A model generated the notes under the pieces. That model was not told where the DNA came from, did not search any database, and worked only from the letters and a program-made list of their open reading frames with translations. A DNA stretch of 64,000 bases. Source: Halorubrum salsamenti. GTDB taxonomy: Archaea; Halobacteriota; Halobacteria; Halobacteriales; Haloferacaceae. Where the stretch lies: positions 124,001 to 188,000 of the forward strand of contig NZ_VCNL01000004.1 of NCBI RefSeq assembly GCF_007671685.1, written 5' to 3'. How positions within the stretch are numbered: the stretch's first letter is position 1; the number at the start of each line of letters is the position of its first letter. Both the position numbers and the translations under genes were made by a program. This document shows positions 24,107-33,187 of the stretch, piece by piece.

Positions 24107-26449
24107 GTGAAGGTCGCGGACGCGGTGCCGGAGTTCGCCGACGCCTTCGGGTTCGAGGAGTTCAATCGGATGCAACGCGAGGCGCTCCCAGGAATCTTGG
24201 AGACCGACCACAACGTGGTCGCGTCGGCGCCGACGGCCTCGGGCAAGACCGCCCTCGCCGAGCTCGCGATCTGCAAGACGCTCTCGGAGGGCGGGACCGC
24301 GCTGTTCATCGCGCCGCTCCGAGCGCTCACCAACGAGAAGGAGAGCGAGTGGGAGCGGTTCGAGGAGCTCGGCTACTCGGTGTACGTCGTCTCCGGCGAG
24401 CGCGACCTGAACCCCCGTCGCGCCGAGCGCGCGGACGTGCTCGTGACGACGCCCGAGAAGGCCGACAGCGCCACCCGAAAGCACGACTCCGGGCGCTATT
24501 CGTTCATCACCGACGTGGACTGCGTCGTCATCGACGAGGTCCACCTGCTCGACAGCGAGAAGCGCGGCGCGGTGCTCGAAGTCACCGTCTCGCGGCTCCG
24601 CCGCCTGCAGGACCCCCGCGTCGTCGCGCTCTCGGCGACGATGCCGAACGTCGCGGACGTCGCCGAGTGGCTCGACGCGCCCGCGGAGACGACCTACGAG
24701 TTCGGCGACGAGTACCGTCCGGTCGATCTGGAGACCGGAGTCAAGACGTACTCGCACGGCTCGAACGCCTTCGCGGACAAGTACCGGCGACTCTACCGCG
24801 CGCTCGACCTGGCCGAGCCGCACGTGCGCGAGGACGGGCAGGCGCTCGTGTTCGTCTCCTCGCGACAGGACACGGTGCAGGCCGCGAAGAAGGCGCGCGA
24901 CGAGATCACCGACCGCGACATCCCGATCGACTCGCGGGGCGACTACGACTTCCACAACGAGGCGAAAGAGCTGACCAACGACACGCTCCGCCAGTCGGTC
25001 ACCGACGGCGTCGGCTTCCACCACGCGGGGCTCGGGAAGGAGGACCGCGACCGCGTCGAGGAGTGGTTCAAGCAGGGGAAGATCAAGCTCCTCTTCTCCA
25101 CGTCGACGCTGGCGTGGGGGGTGAACCTCCCGGCGCGCTGCGTCGTCATCCGCGACACGAAGTACCACGACCCGCTGGAGGGCGAGACCGACATCTCGCC
25201 GCTCGACGTGCTCCAGATGCTCGGGCGCGCCGGCCGCCCTGGCTACGACGACGTGGGATACGGCTGGGTGGTCTGCGACCGCGCGGACGCCGACAAGTAC
25301 CGCGAACTGCTGAAGGAGGGCAAAGAGATCGAATCCCGGCTCGCCGCGGAACTGGAGTCGCACCTCAACGCCGAGATCGCGATGGGGACCATCCGCGGGC
25401 TCGAAGACGTGATGGAGTGGCTGGAGACCACCTTCTACTACGTCCGCGCCGAGTCGAAGCCCGAGGCGTACGAGTTCGCCACCCTCCGCGACCGCGTCCG
25501 CGACACCCTCGAATCGCTCGTCGACGACGGCTTCGTCGCGGCCGACGACCAGCTCGCCATCGAGCCGACGGGACTCGGACGACTCGCCTCGAAGTACTAC
25601 CTGCGGCTCGACACGGCCCGTCGTTTCCGGCGGCTCGCCGACCGGGAGACGCTGACGGTCGATTCGGTGTTAGAGACCGTCGCGTCGGCCGGCGAGTTCG
25701 ACTCGGTCTCCGCGCGGTCGGCCGAATCGGACGCGATCGACCGGATCCTCGACGGCCGCGACACCGAGTTGGAGGACGGGCACCGCAAGGTGTTCGCGAT
25801 CCTGCTCGCCGGGATGGCGGACTCGATCCCCTCGGACCTGCGCTCGGACGCGTGGGTGATCCGGCAGAACGCCCTCCGTCTGCTCGCCGCGCTCTCGGAG
25901 TTCCTCGACCGGTTCGCCGGCCCCCGCGCCGCCAACCTCGCGTGCCGCGTGGAGGCGCGCGTCGAGCACGGGGTCTCCCGCGAGGCGGTCGCGCTCACCG
26001 CGATCGACGGGGTCGGCTCCGGCCGCGCCGAGCGGCTCGCGGACGCCGGGCTCACCTCCCCCGCGGACGTCGTCGACGCCGGCGCCAAGGAACTCGAGAA
26101 CGCCGGCATGAGCGGCTCCGTCGCCGAGCGGATCGTCGACGCCGCCCGGGACTGTCCCCGGATCGACGTGGACTGGGGCGACTTCCCCGACGCCATCGCC
26201 GTCGGCGAAAACGAGATGTGCGAGGTCGCCGTGGCCGCCGTCTCCGGGAGCGCCCGCGCGGGGATCCGGGTGACCGTCAACGACGTGGAGATGACCGCGA
26301 CGACGACGTACCTCGACGGGGCGACGACGGTCCCGGTCGGCGTGTTCGGAACCCCGGACGCCGACGAGCTGGAGTTCGTCGTCGAGGTCGTCTTCCCCGA
26401 CCTGCCGCTGATGCCCGTCAGAGCGACGCGGACGGTTCGGGTGGAGTAG
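24107..26449 (+). CDS. Ski2-like DExH helicase (Hel308/Brr2/ASCC3-type architecture)
   Basis: A 780-residue superfamily 2 helicase. Motif I is APTASGKT, motif II DEVH, motif III ALSATMPN, and motif VI MLGRAGRPGYDD. After the two RecA domains come a winged-helix/ratchet region, a helix-hairpin-helix-like part (TAIDGVGSGRAERLADAGL) and an Ig-like Sec63-type C-terminus (DVDWGDFPDAI ... FPDLPLMPVRATRTVRV). This differs from the canonical haloarchaeal Hel308 as I remember it, so it may be a second Ski2 paralog acting in DNA repair or RNA handling. The start is taken as GTG 24107 (VKVADAVPEF), where family similarity begins; an in-frame ATG-less extension reaches 24029. Confidence 0.87.
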   Translation: MKVADAVPEFADAFGFEEFNRMQREALPGILETDHNVVASAPTASGKTALAELAICKTLSEGGTALFIAPLRALTNEKESEWERFEELGYSVYVVSGERDLNPRRAERADVLVTTPEKADSATRKHDSGRYSFITDVDCVVIDEVHLLDSEKRGAVLEVTVSRLRRLQDPRVVALSATMPNVADVAEWLDAPAETTYEFGDEYRPVDLETGVKTYSHGSNAFADKYRRLYRALDLAEPHVREDGQALVFVSSRQDTVQAAKKARDEITDRDIPIDSRGDYDFHNEAKELTNDTLRQSVTDGVGFHHAGLGKEDRDRVEEWFKQGKIKLLFSTSTLAWGVNLPARCVVIRDTKYHDPLEGETDISPLDVLQMLGRAGRPGYDDVGYGWVVCDRADADKYRELLKEGKEIESRLAAELESHLNAEIAMGTIRGLEDVMEWLETTFYYVRAESKPEAYEFATLRDRVRDTLESLVDDGFVAADDQLAIEPTGLGRLASKYYLRLDTARRFRRLADRETLTVDSVLETVASAGEFDSVSARSAESDAIDRILDGRDTELEDGHRKVFAILLAGMADSIPSDLRSDAWVIRQNALRLLAALSEFLDRFAGPRAANLACRVEARVEHGVSREAVALTAIDGVGSGRAERLADAGLTSPADVVDAGAKELENAGMSGSVAERIVDAARDCPRIDVDWGDFPDAIAVGENEMCEVAVAAVSGSARAGIRVTVNDVEMTATTTYLDGATTVPVGVFGTPDADELEFVVEVVFPDLPLMPVRATRTVRVE

Positions 26450-26546
26450 GGAGTGTTGCTGTCGGAATCCGACCTTGTGAGTCGCCGCTGACGACGGGGT
26501 ATTTAAACAGCGATGAGCGACAGCGACGATCGCTTATAAATAGCTG
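26450..26546 (+). repeat. Dispersed intergenic repeat, copy B (about 97 bp)
   Basis: Begins ggagtgttgctgtcgg right after the helicase stop, passes gtatttaaacagcgatgagcg, and ends gatcgcttataaatagctg. It shares this block order with copies at 6227 (minus), 31095 and 55622. The terminal TTATAAA string is positioned like a TATA box for the structured element that follows. Confidence 0.8.
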
Positions 26547-26798
26547 TGCGGTGGCGCGCGCCTCCGAGTGGCCGGTAGGCCACGAGGAGCGCCGCGTGAG
26601 GGAGTCGGTCGCCCGGAGCAACGCGGAGGGCGACCGACGAGGCTGGGGAGGCGTGAGGTGCTGTGCTGTGCGGGGTGGGACTCAAAGGGGCAGCCGCGAG
26701 GACGAAGACGGGCGGCGCAAGGACCGCAGGAGTGAACGGAGTGAGTGACGAGGACCGCAGCGAGGCCATCAAGTCCTCGCGGCTGGGGCTTTGGAGGT
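26547..26798 (+). repeat. Larger structured repeat, copy 1 (candidate non-coding RNA or palindromic element)
   Basis: Shares the left block gcggtggcgcgcgcctccgag and the right block tcctcgcggctggggctt (ending near 26798) with the element at 36834-36970. It contains a hairpin gtggcc-ggta-ggccac at 26568-26583 and a long-range 13-bp perfect pairing between 26690-26702 and 26773-26785. The TATA-like box at 26533-26538 sits about 27 bases before the tccgagtgg block. No protein frame with start signals covers it. Confidence 0.65.
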
Positions 26799-26816
26799 GT
26801 TCACCGTCGATCTAGT

Positions 26817-26906
26817 GCCAGTAATCGTTTATAAACGAGCGACTGTGGATTTGGTTGCCTTCACCGTCAATCCGGAATCTCTCATTTATAAGCGATCGAT
26901 CGGAAC
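26817..26906 (-). repeat. Two partial arms of the dispersed repeat
   Basis: The strings cgtttataaacgagcgactg (near 26829-26848) and catttataagcgatcgat (near 26882-26899) resemble the TTTATAAGC-ended arm of the dispersed repeat in the opposite orientation. They look like truncated copies flanking the larger element. The remaining sequence to 27031 shows no gene. Confidence 0.5.
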
Positions 26907-27031
26907 TCCGGAGTCGTTCACCACGCTAGCAACCAGAGACACCCGATCTCGATCGCTCACGACACCCGTTCCACATCCGTAATAAACCCCCGCTCCCGCC
27001 GCTTTTCACCCATACCGCGGCCACCCGTCGT

Positions 27032-27793
27032 ATGCCCGAACGACTCCGCGTGTTCGCAGGCGACTGCCGAGTGACCGAACGCGGCGACCGTTCCCGCACC
27101 CACCGCGGGCGCGTCGTCGTCCTCATCAAGCCCGACGACACCACCCTCGTCCACGACGCCGACGGCTACCAACCGGTCGCGTGGCTCACCCGGCCCGACT
27201 CGGTCGTCGTCGAGGGCGACGGCGACGGATTCTCGATCACCGCCCGCGACGGCACTCGCCGGCTCCGGGTCGTCGCCGAGGAGGCGACCGCGAGCCGCGC
27301 GCTGCCGGTCACCGAGGCCGGCCTCCCGGTCGGCACCTGTCCGGAGGACGGCGGGGTGCTCGTGCGCTCGCGCGGCGACGTGGTCTGTCTCGACTGCGAG
27401 GAGCGATGGGGGCTCCCGGCCGGCGCGAGCGTCACCGACGGGGTCTGCGACGACTGCGGGCGCCCGAAGATCCGGATCGAGCGCGGCGAGCCGTTCCACC
27501 TCTGTCTCGACCCCGCGTGCGACCCGATGGAGGCCGCCGTCAGCGACCGGTTCGACCGGGTCTGGGACTGTCCGGACTGCGAGGGCGACCTCACCGTCCA
27601 GTCCGCGCCCGGTCGCGTGTATCTCGCCTGCGAGAACCGTCCGGACTGTGAGACCACCTTCTCGATCCCCTCCGGCGTCGTCGTCGACGAGTGCGACTGC
27701 GGGCTCCCGGTCTTCGAGACGGCCGCCGGCCACGGCTGTCTGGACGGGAGCTGTGAGCATGAGGGACACGTCGCTCCCGGCGGGGAAAACTGA
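27032..27793 (+). CDS. NucS N-terminal-domain protein with zinc ribbons, lacking the nuclease domain
   Basis: A 253-residue protein. Residues 1-85 (RLRVFAGDCRVTERGDRSRTHRGRV..LIKPDDTTLVHDADGYQPVAW) resemble the N-terminal DNA-binding/dimer domain of archaeal NucS/EndoMS. In place of the RecB-like DUF91 catalytic domain there are zinc-ribbon modules: CLDCEERWG, CDDCGRPK, CPDCEGDL and CENRPDCE, similar to topoisomerase C-terminal zinc fingers. It probably binds DNA without cutting it. It sits between a Ski2-like helicase and tyrS as a single gene. Whether it works with a full-length NucS encoded elsewhere is unknown. Confidence 0.75.
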   Translation: MPERLRVFAGDCRVTERGDRSRTHRGRVVVLIKPDDTTLVHDADGYQPVAWLTRPDSVVVEGDGDGFSITARDGTRRLRVVAEEATASRALPVTEAGLPVGTCPEDGGVLVRSRGDVVCLDCEERWGLPAGASVTDGVCDDCGRPKIRIERGEPFHLCLDPACDPMEAAVSDRFDRVWDCPDCEGDLTVQSAPGRVYLACENRPDCETTFSIPSGVVVDECDCGLPVFETAAGHGCLDGSCEHEGHVAPGGEN

Positions 27794-27855
27794 AATCGCG
27801 GCGCGACTGCGCGCGACCGGGACCGCCGCGCGACCGGGACCGAAACCGCCTCCGC

Positions 27856-28869
27856 CTACTCCGCGAGCTGCTCGCGCCCAGGCGCGATCAGCCGGTCGAG
27901 GTACTCCGCGAGCGCGCCCTTCGCGTCGGCGGGGTGGAGTTCGCCCGACTCCAGATCGGCCTCCAGCGCGTCGTAGGTCTCGTACTCCAAGTCGCCGCCG
28001 TACTCCTCGGGGCGCTCGACGACCACCGTCTCGAACCGCGGGAACACGTGGTACTCGAACACCTGTAGGACGGGGTTCTCCCGCGACTCGCCGTCGTCGG
28101 TCGGCTCGGGGTCGGCCGTCGGCGGGCAGTACGCGTCGTTCACCTTCGACTCGATGTCGTCGCGAGAGTCCTCCATCGAGATGGTGACTCCCTCGCTGGA
28201 GGACATCTTCCCGCGGCCGGTGCCCAGGTCGGCGATGAGCGGGGTGTGCAGGCTCGTCGGCGGCTCGCGGTCGATGCTCGGGAGCACGTCGCGCGCGAGC
28301 ATGTGGACCTTGCGCTGTTCCATCCCGCCGACCGCCAGATCGACGCCGAGGTACGGGATGTCGAGCGCCTGCATCAGGGGGTACACCGCCTGCGACACCT
28401 TCACGGAGTCGCCGGAGGTGATCTCGGCCATCGCGCGCTCGGCCCGCGCGAGCGTCGTCTCGAGCTCCAGCGAGTGGAGGTCGAGCGTGTAGTCGTCGTC
28501 GAGCTGGAAGTCGGAGCCGAGCACGAACTGCGTGTTCGACTCGTCGAGCCCGTAGGCGATGAACTGGTCGCGCATCCGTTCGGCGGTGTGGCGGATCTCC
28601 TCGAACGACCCCTTGTCGTTGAGGTAGGCGTGCACGTCGGCCAGAAGGACCGTCACCTCGAACCCTGCCTCTTGGAGGTCGATCAGCTTGTTCGCGGTGA
28701 GCATGTGCCCGATGTGGAGGACGCCCGAGGGCTCGTAGCCGACGTACGCCCGCTTCCCGTCGGGGTCGTCGGCCAGCGCCTCGATCTCCTCCTCGGTGAC
28801 CACCTCGGCCGCGTTCCGGGTGATCCGCTCGTAAGCGTCCATACTCCCGACTGTGCGGTTGTCGGTCAT
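27856..28869 (-). CDS. tyrS: Tyrosyl-tRNA synthetase
   Basis: A class I aminoacyl-tRNA synthetase of 337 residues charging tRNA-Tyr. The HIGH motif appears literally in SGVLHIGHM and the KMSKS motif as GKMSSSEG. Length and domain content fit the archaeal/eukaryal short TyrRS without the bacterial S4 domain. Tyrosine-binding motifs such as YPLMQALDIPYLGVDLAVGG are present. ATG 28869 is used; an in-frame ATG at 28842 (MDAYERI) is a possible alternative. It converges with the NucS-like gene. Confidence 0.96.
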   Translation of the reverse strand: MTDNRTVGSMDAYERITRNAAEVVTEEEIEALADDPDGKRAYVGYEPSGVLHIGHMLTANKLIDLQEAGFEVTVLLADVHAYLNDKGSFEEIRHTAERMRDQFIAYGLDESNTQFVLGSDFQLDDDYTLDLHSLELETTLARAERAMAEITSGDSVKVSQAVYPLMQALDIPYLGVDLAVGGMEQRKVHMLARDVLPSIDREPPTSLHTPLIADLGTGRGKMSSSEGVTISMEDSRDDIESKVNDAYCPPTADPEPTDDGESRENPVLQVFEYHVFPRFETVVVERPEEYGGDLEYETYDALEADLESGELHPADAKGALAEYLDRLIAPGREQLAE

Positions 28870-28955
28870 ATGACTTCTGGATGCGTGCGGACGGGTGGCG
28901 GGGACGGGAAGGAGAAGAGCGTCTCGGCGGGGAGCCGCCGCGGAGGCCTCCGGAC

Positions 28956-31010
28956 TTACTCCTCAGTTTCGGGCAGGGTCCGCCCCGCCCGATGCTCCGA
29001 GATGATCCGGTCGAGGTGCTCCTGTTTCTCGGTCTTCCGCCGCCGTTCGGCCCGGCGCTCCCAGTCGTCGAGGGCGGCCGCCACGGCCTCCTCGCTCGCG
29101 ACCGCCAGCTCGTCGACCTCGCGGACCGGGACCGCGTCGGCCGGGAGCACCGGCACGTCGTGGTCGAAGAGGACCTGATCGGCCACGTCCGAGAGGTTCC
29201 CGTCGCGGATCACGGCGCGGGGGTCGGTCTCGGCCAGCCGCTCCGCGGTCCGCCGGCCGGCACCGGAGGCGTCCCGGAGGTAGACCACGTCGCCCGCGAC
29301 CAGCCCGTACGCCTCGTCGGCGGCCTCGATCGCGTCGAGCGTGAACTGCTCCACGATCTTCACGCTGACGAGCCCCCGATCGTCGGCCACGTCGTCGAAG
29401 TTCGAGTGGTCGAGCCGCCACAGCTCCTTCAGCGTCTCCACTTTCCCCTCGAGCTCCGCGACCCGCTCTCGCGCCTCGTCGCGCTCGCGCTCCAGCCGGT
29501 CCGTCTCGCGTTCGAGCCGCGACACGGCGCGCCGGGAGCGCGCCTCGATGCGCTCCTCGCGTTTCGCCTCCTCCAGCTCGCCCTCCAGCTCTTCGATCCG
29601 CTCGTCGCGCTCGGCGAGGTCCTCTTCCAGCGACTCCGCGTGCGACTCCAGCCGGTCGACGCGCTCGCGGAGCCGCCGGATCGTCTCCTCCTCCTCGGTG
29701 CGCTCGGGCTCGGTGGGGTCGGCCTCGTCGGCCTCGTCGTCGCCTCCCCCGCCATCGCCGCTCCCGCCGTCCTCGCTCAGATCCGCGATGACGGACTCCA
29801 CGGAGGCGTCGCCGGCGACGACGCCCGCGATCACCGCCTCGCGGTCGAGCCGTGGCGGGGTCTTCGCCGCGATGCGTTCGAACTGGTCCTCGTGGTCGTC
29901 GTAGGCGTACAGCGCCGCCGCCAGCGCGTCGCGTTCGTGGTCGTTCTGGTAGTTCGTCTCCCGGGTCCGGTGGAGCTTCTCGTCGACGGGGAGGTCCGTG
30001 GTCGGTCGCCACCCGGCGGCGTCGAACGAGCGCCGGAACTTCTCGACGGTCTCGGGCATCGGCTCCACGTCGGCGGCGACGATGATCGGGCGCCCCTGCT
30101 CGATGATCCACTCGGTCACGTCGGCGGTGTCCGCCGTCCGCGAGGAGTACAGCGCGTGGACGGTGCCGTCGAGCCCGACCACGGCGGCCGCGGTGGTAGT
30201 GCCGGGATCGATCCCGACGATCACCCGATCGCGCCGCTGCACGAGCGGCTCGTACTCGATCCCGTCGCGGCGCTCGCGCTCGACCTCGACGCGCACGTCG
30301 CCGGCTCGCGAGCTCGACACGGGGATGTCCTCCGGGCGCGCTTCGACCGTGAACGTCGCGTTCGCGTAGCCGCCGTACTTCTCGGTCACGTCGCGCTCGA
30401 ACGACAGGTTCGCCTCCTTCAGCTTCGACTGGACCTGTCGCGTCCGCTTCCGAACGTTTCCGTGGATCCGCCGGGTGTAGCGGTCCTGGCTCCACCCGCC
30501 CTTCCCGGTCGAGCGCCCGCGGGACACCTTCACCGTCGTCTCGTCGGTGAAGGCGGTCACCTCGTGACCGACGTTGGCGGCCGCGAGCCGAGCCGACGCC
30601 TCCGCCTCTTTCATCGGCTCCTTCCCGTAGGGGATCCCGTGGCGAGAGGCGACCCGCGAGAGGGGCTCCGGGCGCTCCGCGCCGGTCACCTGCACCAGCC
30701 GCGTGCCGTCGGGGAGCGACCGGAGGAACCCCACGAGTTCGTTTTTGTCCGCCGCCAGCTCGTAGGCGTTGTCGGTGGCGACGTACAGCGGCTCGCGGTC
30801 GTCGATCAGCCGGCAGAGCTTCCGGAACGACACCACGTCGCGGGTGACCCGCGCCATCGGGCCGTCCGCGTCGGGCGCGTCCGGGTCGTCCTCGTCGACG
30901 GGGTCCAAGATGACGAGGGCGTAGGAAGGGTCGTCGCCGCGAACGTCGCCGCTGTGCACGTCGACGCCGAACACCGGCCGGTCGCGGGCGCGGATGGTCC
31001 GGGTTGTCAC
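28956..31010 (-). CDS. DUF460 protein: RNase H-like fold with long coiled coil
   Basis: A 684-residue archaeal protein. The N-terminal half includes FGVDVHSGD and, near residues 270-290, VIVGIDPGTTTAAAVVGLDG, a RuvC/RNase H-like motif with its acidic residue; DHERDALAAALYAY supplies further acidic residues. A strongly charged coiled coil of about 130 residues follows (ERVDRLESHAESLEEDLAER...), then a C-terminal globular domain. The family (DUF460) is predicted to have nuclease-like activity on DNA or RNA, but no function is established that I know of. It runs 86 bases upstream of tyrS on the same strand. Confidence 0.88.
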   Translation of the reverse strand: MTTRTIRARDRPVFGVDVHSGDVRGDDPSYALVILDPVDEDDPDAPDADGPMARVTRDVVSFRKLCRLIDDREPLYVATDNAYELAADKNELVGFLRSLPDGTRLVQVTGAERPEPLSRVASRHGIPYGKEPMKEAEASARLAAANVGHEVTAFTDETTVKVSRGRSTGKGGWSQDRYTRRIHGNVRKRTRQVQSKLKEANLSFERDVTEKYGGYANATFTVEARPEDIPVSSSRAGDVRVEVERERRDGIEYEPLVQRRDRVIVGIDPGTTTAAAVVGLDGTVHALYSSRTADTADVTEWIIEQGRPIIVAADVEPMPETVEKFRRSFDAAGWRPTTDLPVDEKLHRTRETNYQNDHERDALAAALYAYDDHEDQFERIAAKTPPRLDREAVIAGVVAGDASVESVIADLSEDGGSGDGGGGDDEADEADPTEPERTEEEETIRRLRERVDRLESHAESLEEDLAERDERIEELEGELEEAKREERIEARSRRAVSRLERETDRLERERDEARERVAELEGKVETLKELWRLDHSNFDDVADDRGLVSVKIVEQFTLDAIEAADEAYGLVAGDVVYLRDASGAGRRTAERLAETDPRAVIRDGNLSDVADQVLFDHDVPVLPADAVPVREVDELAVASEEAVAAALDDWERRAERRRKTEKQEHLDRIISEHRAGRTLPETEE

Positions 31011-31094
31011 GGGTTCACTAGGCCGTTGGCGCGTATATACCCCACGCCGGGTGTGGCGGTTTCGGCGCGGGATCCGGCTCAGTAACTGACGACT

Positions 31095-31176
31095 GGTGTG
31101 GGTGTTGCAGTTTGTCGACTGCGGATACGTTATTTATAAGCCTGCGAGCGATAGCGACGACCGTTTATAAATAAAC
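31095..31176 (+). repeat. Dispersed intergenic repeat, copy C (about 82 bp)
   Basis: Starts ggtgtgggtgttgcag, passes cgttatttataag and gcgagcgatagcgacga, and ends ccgtttataaataaac, matching copies A, B and D in block order. It fills most of the 173-base gap between the DUF460 gene start and the panB stop; the left part of the gap holds the DUF460 promoter. Confidence 0.75.
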
Positions 31177-31183
31177 ATCCGAC

Positions 31184-31990
31184 TCAGTACAAATCCTCAA
31201 GCTCCGACTCGACGTGCGAGTGCTCCTCGGCCGGGAACTCGCCGTCCGTCACCGCCTCCTTGTACGCCTCGACCGCGTCGAGCATCTCGCCGCGCACGTC
31301 GCCGAACCGCCGGGAGAACGGCGGCGACCACTCGCCGAGCCCCACCGCGTCGTTGATCACGAGCACCTGCCCGTCGCAGTCCGGGCCTGCACCGATACCG
31401 ATCGTCGGGATCTCCAGCGCCTCGGTCACCGCGCCCGCGAGGTTCGCGGGAACGTGTTCCAACACGAGCGCGAACGCGCCGGCCTCGACGTGCTCTCCGG
31501 CGAGGTCGATGATCTCCTCGGCGGCGTCCCGATCGGTCCCCTGTCGCGTGTAGCCGCCGAGCCGGTTGACGTGCTGGGGCGTCAAGCCGAGGTGCGCCAT
31601 CACCGGAATCCCGATGTCGGTCATCCGCCGCGTCATCTCGACGGTGTGGGGACCGCTCTCGATCTTCACCGCGTCGGCGTTCGCCTCCTTCAGGAGCCGG
31701 CCGGCGTTGCGCACCGACTCCGCCTCGTCGACGCCGAAGGAGAGGAAGGGCATGTCGGCGACGACGAGCGCGTCCTCCGTCGCGCGGGCGACCGCCGCGG
31801 TCCGGCTTTTGACCTCTGCCATCGTCACGGGGAGCGTCGAGTCGTAGCCGAGGGCGGCGTTGCCCATGCTGTCGCCGACGAGGATGACGTCGATCCCGGC
31901 CTCGTCGACGACCGCCGCCGTCGGGGCGTCGTAGGCGGTCAGCATCGTGATCGGCTCGTCGCCCTCCCGGAGTCCCCGCGTCGTGGTCAT
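31184..31990 (-). CDS. panB: 3-methyl-2-oxobutanoate hydroxymethyltransferase
   Basis: A 268-residue TIM-barrel enzyme, the first step of pantothenate (coenzyme A) synthesis: it transfers a hydroxymethyl group from methylene-tetrahydrofolate-type donors to 2-oxoisovalerate. Motifs are ITMLTAYDAPTA, VGDSMGNAALGY (metal Asp), MPFLSFG, KIESG, and GIGAGPDCDGQVLVINDAVGL. ATG 31990 (MTTTRGLRE) matches the family start; an in-frame extension to 32059 lies in the region upstream. It stands alone here. Confidence 0.95.
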   Translation of the reverse strand: MTTTRGLREGDEPITMLTAYDAPTAAVVDEAGIDVILVGDSMGNAALGYDSTLPVTMAEVKSRTAAVARATEDALVVADMPFLSFGVDEAESVRNAGRLLKEANADAVKIESGPHTVEMTRRMTDIGIPVMAHLGLTPQHVNRLGGYTRQGTDRDAAEEIIDLAGEHVEAGAFALVLEHVPANLAGAVTEALEIPTIGIGAGPDCDGQVLVINDAVGLGEWSPPFSRRFGDVRGEMLDAVEAYKEAVTDGEFPAEEHSHVESELEDLY

Positions 31991-32115
31991 ACCTCGAACA
32001 CACCCGGGCACCCCGTTAAAGTCGCCGGAATCAGGAAAATCGGGTCCCTCCCGGACCACTCCCTCCGCGTGCGCGGACCGTCACCGATTTGCGCGTCCGT
32101 CACGGACGGTCCGGC

Positions 32116-32487
32116 GTGCAACCTGTCGAGCGGGCCGACTACGAGGGCGTCGACTACGGCTGGGTGATGCAGACGACGTTCGTCGTCACCATCCTCGTGG
32201 GCGCGCCGGTCGTCGCGGTCCTCTCCGCGTTCGTCACTCTCGACTCGTGGGGGGCCCGCGCGGCCTTCGCTATCCGGGTCGGTGCCCCGATCTGGTTCGT
32301 CACCGCCGTCGCCGTCGCGGTCTACGCGCGACGCACCGACGCCGGTGACGGTGGAGTGGCGAAAGCTGACGACAGCGACGCCGACAGCGGCGACAGCGAT
32401 GGCTCCGGGGCCGCCGATTCCGGAGACGCCGACGCCGGCGAGGGTGAGACGTCCGGCGAGGACGACTCCGCCGACGGAAACGCCTGA
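32116..32487 (+). CDS. Small haloarchaeal membrane protein with acidic tail
   Basis: About 123 residues. Two transmembrane helices (about 16-40 and 50-70) are followed by an acidic, low-complexity tail of Asp, Ser, Gly and Glu (about 75-123), certainly disordered. The N-terminal ERADYEGVDYGWVMQTTF string resembles a haloarchaeal DUF5822-type family. GTG 32116 (VQPVERADYEG) is chosen because family members begin near this motif; an in-frame TTG at 32089 is less likely. Function unknown. Confidence 0.75.
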   Translation: MQPVERADYEGVDYGWVMQTTFVVTILVGAPVVAVLSAFVTLDSWGARAAFAIRVGAPIWFVTAVAVAVYARRTDAGDGGVAKADDSDADSGDSDGSGAADSGDADAGEGETSGEDDSADGNA

Positions 32488-32521
32488 ACCGCTACCCGAT
32501 CTCCCTCATCCCCCGGTTCGG

Positions 32522-33187
32522 TCACCGATCGATCAGGTCCGCCGCCCACGCGAAGGGGACGCCCGCGCGCTCCGCCGCCACGGCGTCGCGCCGCGAGTCA
32601 CCGACGAACAGCGCGCGCGCCGGCTCGGCGCCGAGGCGCTCGACCGCCGCGAGCACCGACTCCGGCTCCGGCTTGTGCGTGTCGACCGTGTCACGGCCGA
32701 CGATCGCGTCCGGGTCGAGCGCGTTGCCGAGCCCGTGGGTCTCCACGGCGACCCGGCAGGCCTCCTCGCAGTTGAGCGAGCAGACGCCCGCGGGAGGGGC
32801 GTTCCGGCCGTCGTCGACCCCCGCGACGCCCTCGATCAGCCGCCCACCGAGCGGGAGCAGTATCGAATCGCGCGCGCCGGCCCGTTCGTGAGCCGCGATG
32901 GTCTCCTCGACCGGGCCACGGATCCCGTACTCCCCGGCGGCTTCGAGCAGGCCCCACAGGTCGTCGGTCGGGGATATCATCGCGTGCTCGGCGTACACGT
33001 CGAGGACCGACTCCGCGACCGCGCCCCAGTCGACCGCGAGCTCGACGAGGGTGCCGTCCAGGTCGTAGACGACGGCGTCGTACGCGGCGAGGTCGATCGG
33101 TCGGCCGACGCTCGAAACGGTGCCGGCGACGCTTTTGGGGGCGTCCCCGTCCGTCTCGACCGGGAAATCGGCGTCGTTGCCCGTCAT
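32522..33187 (-). CDS. HAD-superfamily hydrolase (phosphatase-like)
   Basis: A 221-residue HAD enzyme. Motif I is VVYDLDGTLV with the catalytic Asp pair; motif III/IV regions are THKPEPESVLAAVERLG and LFVGDSRRDAVAAERAG, as in phosphoglycolate-phosphatase-like proteins. An unusual CSLNCEEACR string sits in the middle. The ATG at 33187 overlaps the stop of the acyl-CoA dehydrogenase gene by four bases, so translation is coupled. Substrate unknown. Confidence 0.86.
   Translation of the reverse strand: MTGNDADFPVETDGDAPKSVAGTVSSVGRPIDLAAYDAVVYDLDGTLVELAVDWGAVAESVLDVYAEHAMISPTDDLWGLLEAAGEYGIRGPVEETIAAHERAGARDSILLPLGGRLIEGVAGVDDGRNAPPAGVCSLNCEEACRVAVETHGLGNALDPDAIVGRDTVDTHKPEPESVLAAVERLGAEPARALFVGDSRRDAVAAERAGVPFAWAADLIDR

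Noticed and set aside
28881-31085. 734-residue plus-strand frame opposite the DUF460 gene
   Set aside because: A shadow frame; the minus-strand product has the RNase H-like motif and coiled coil and is real.
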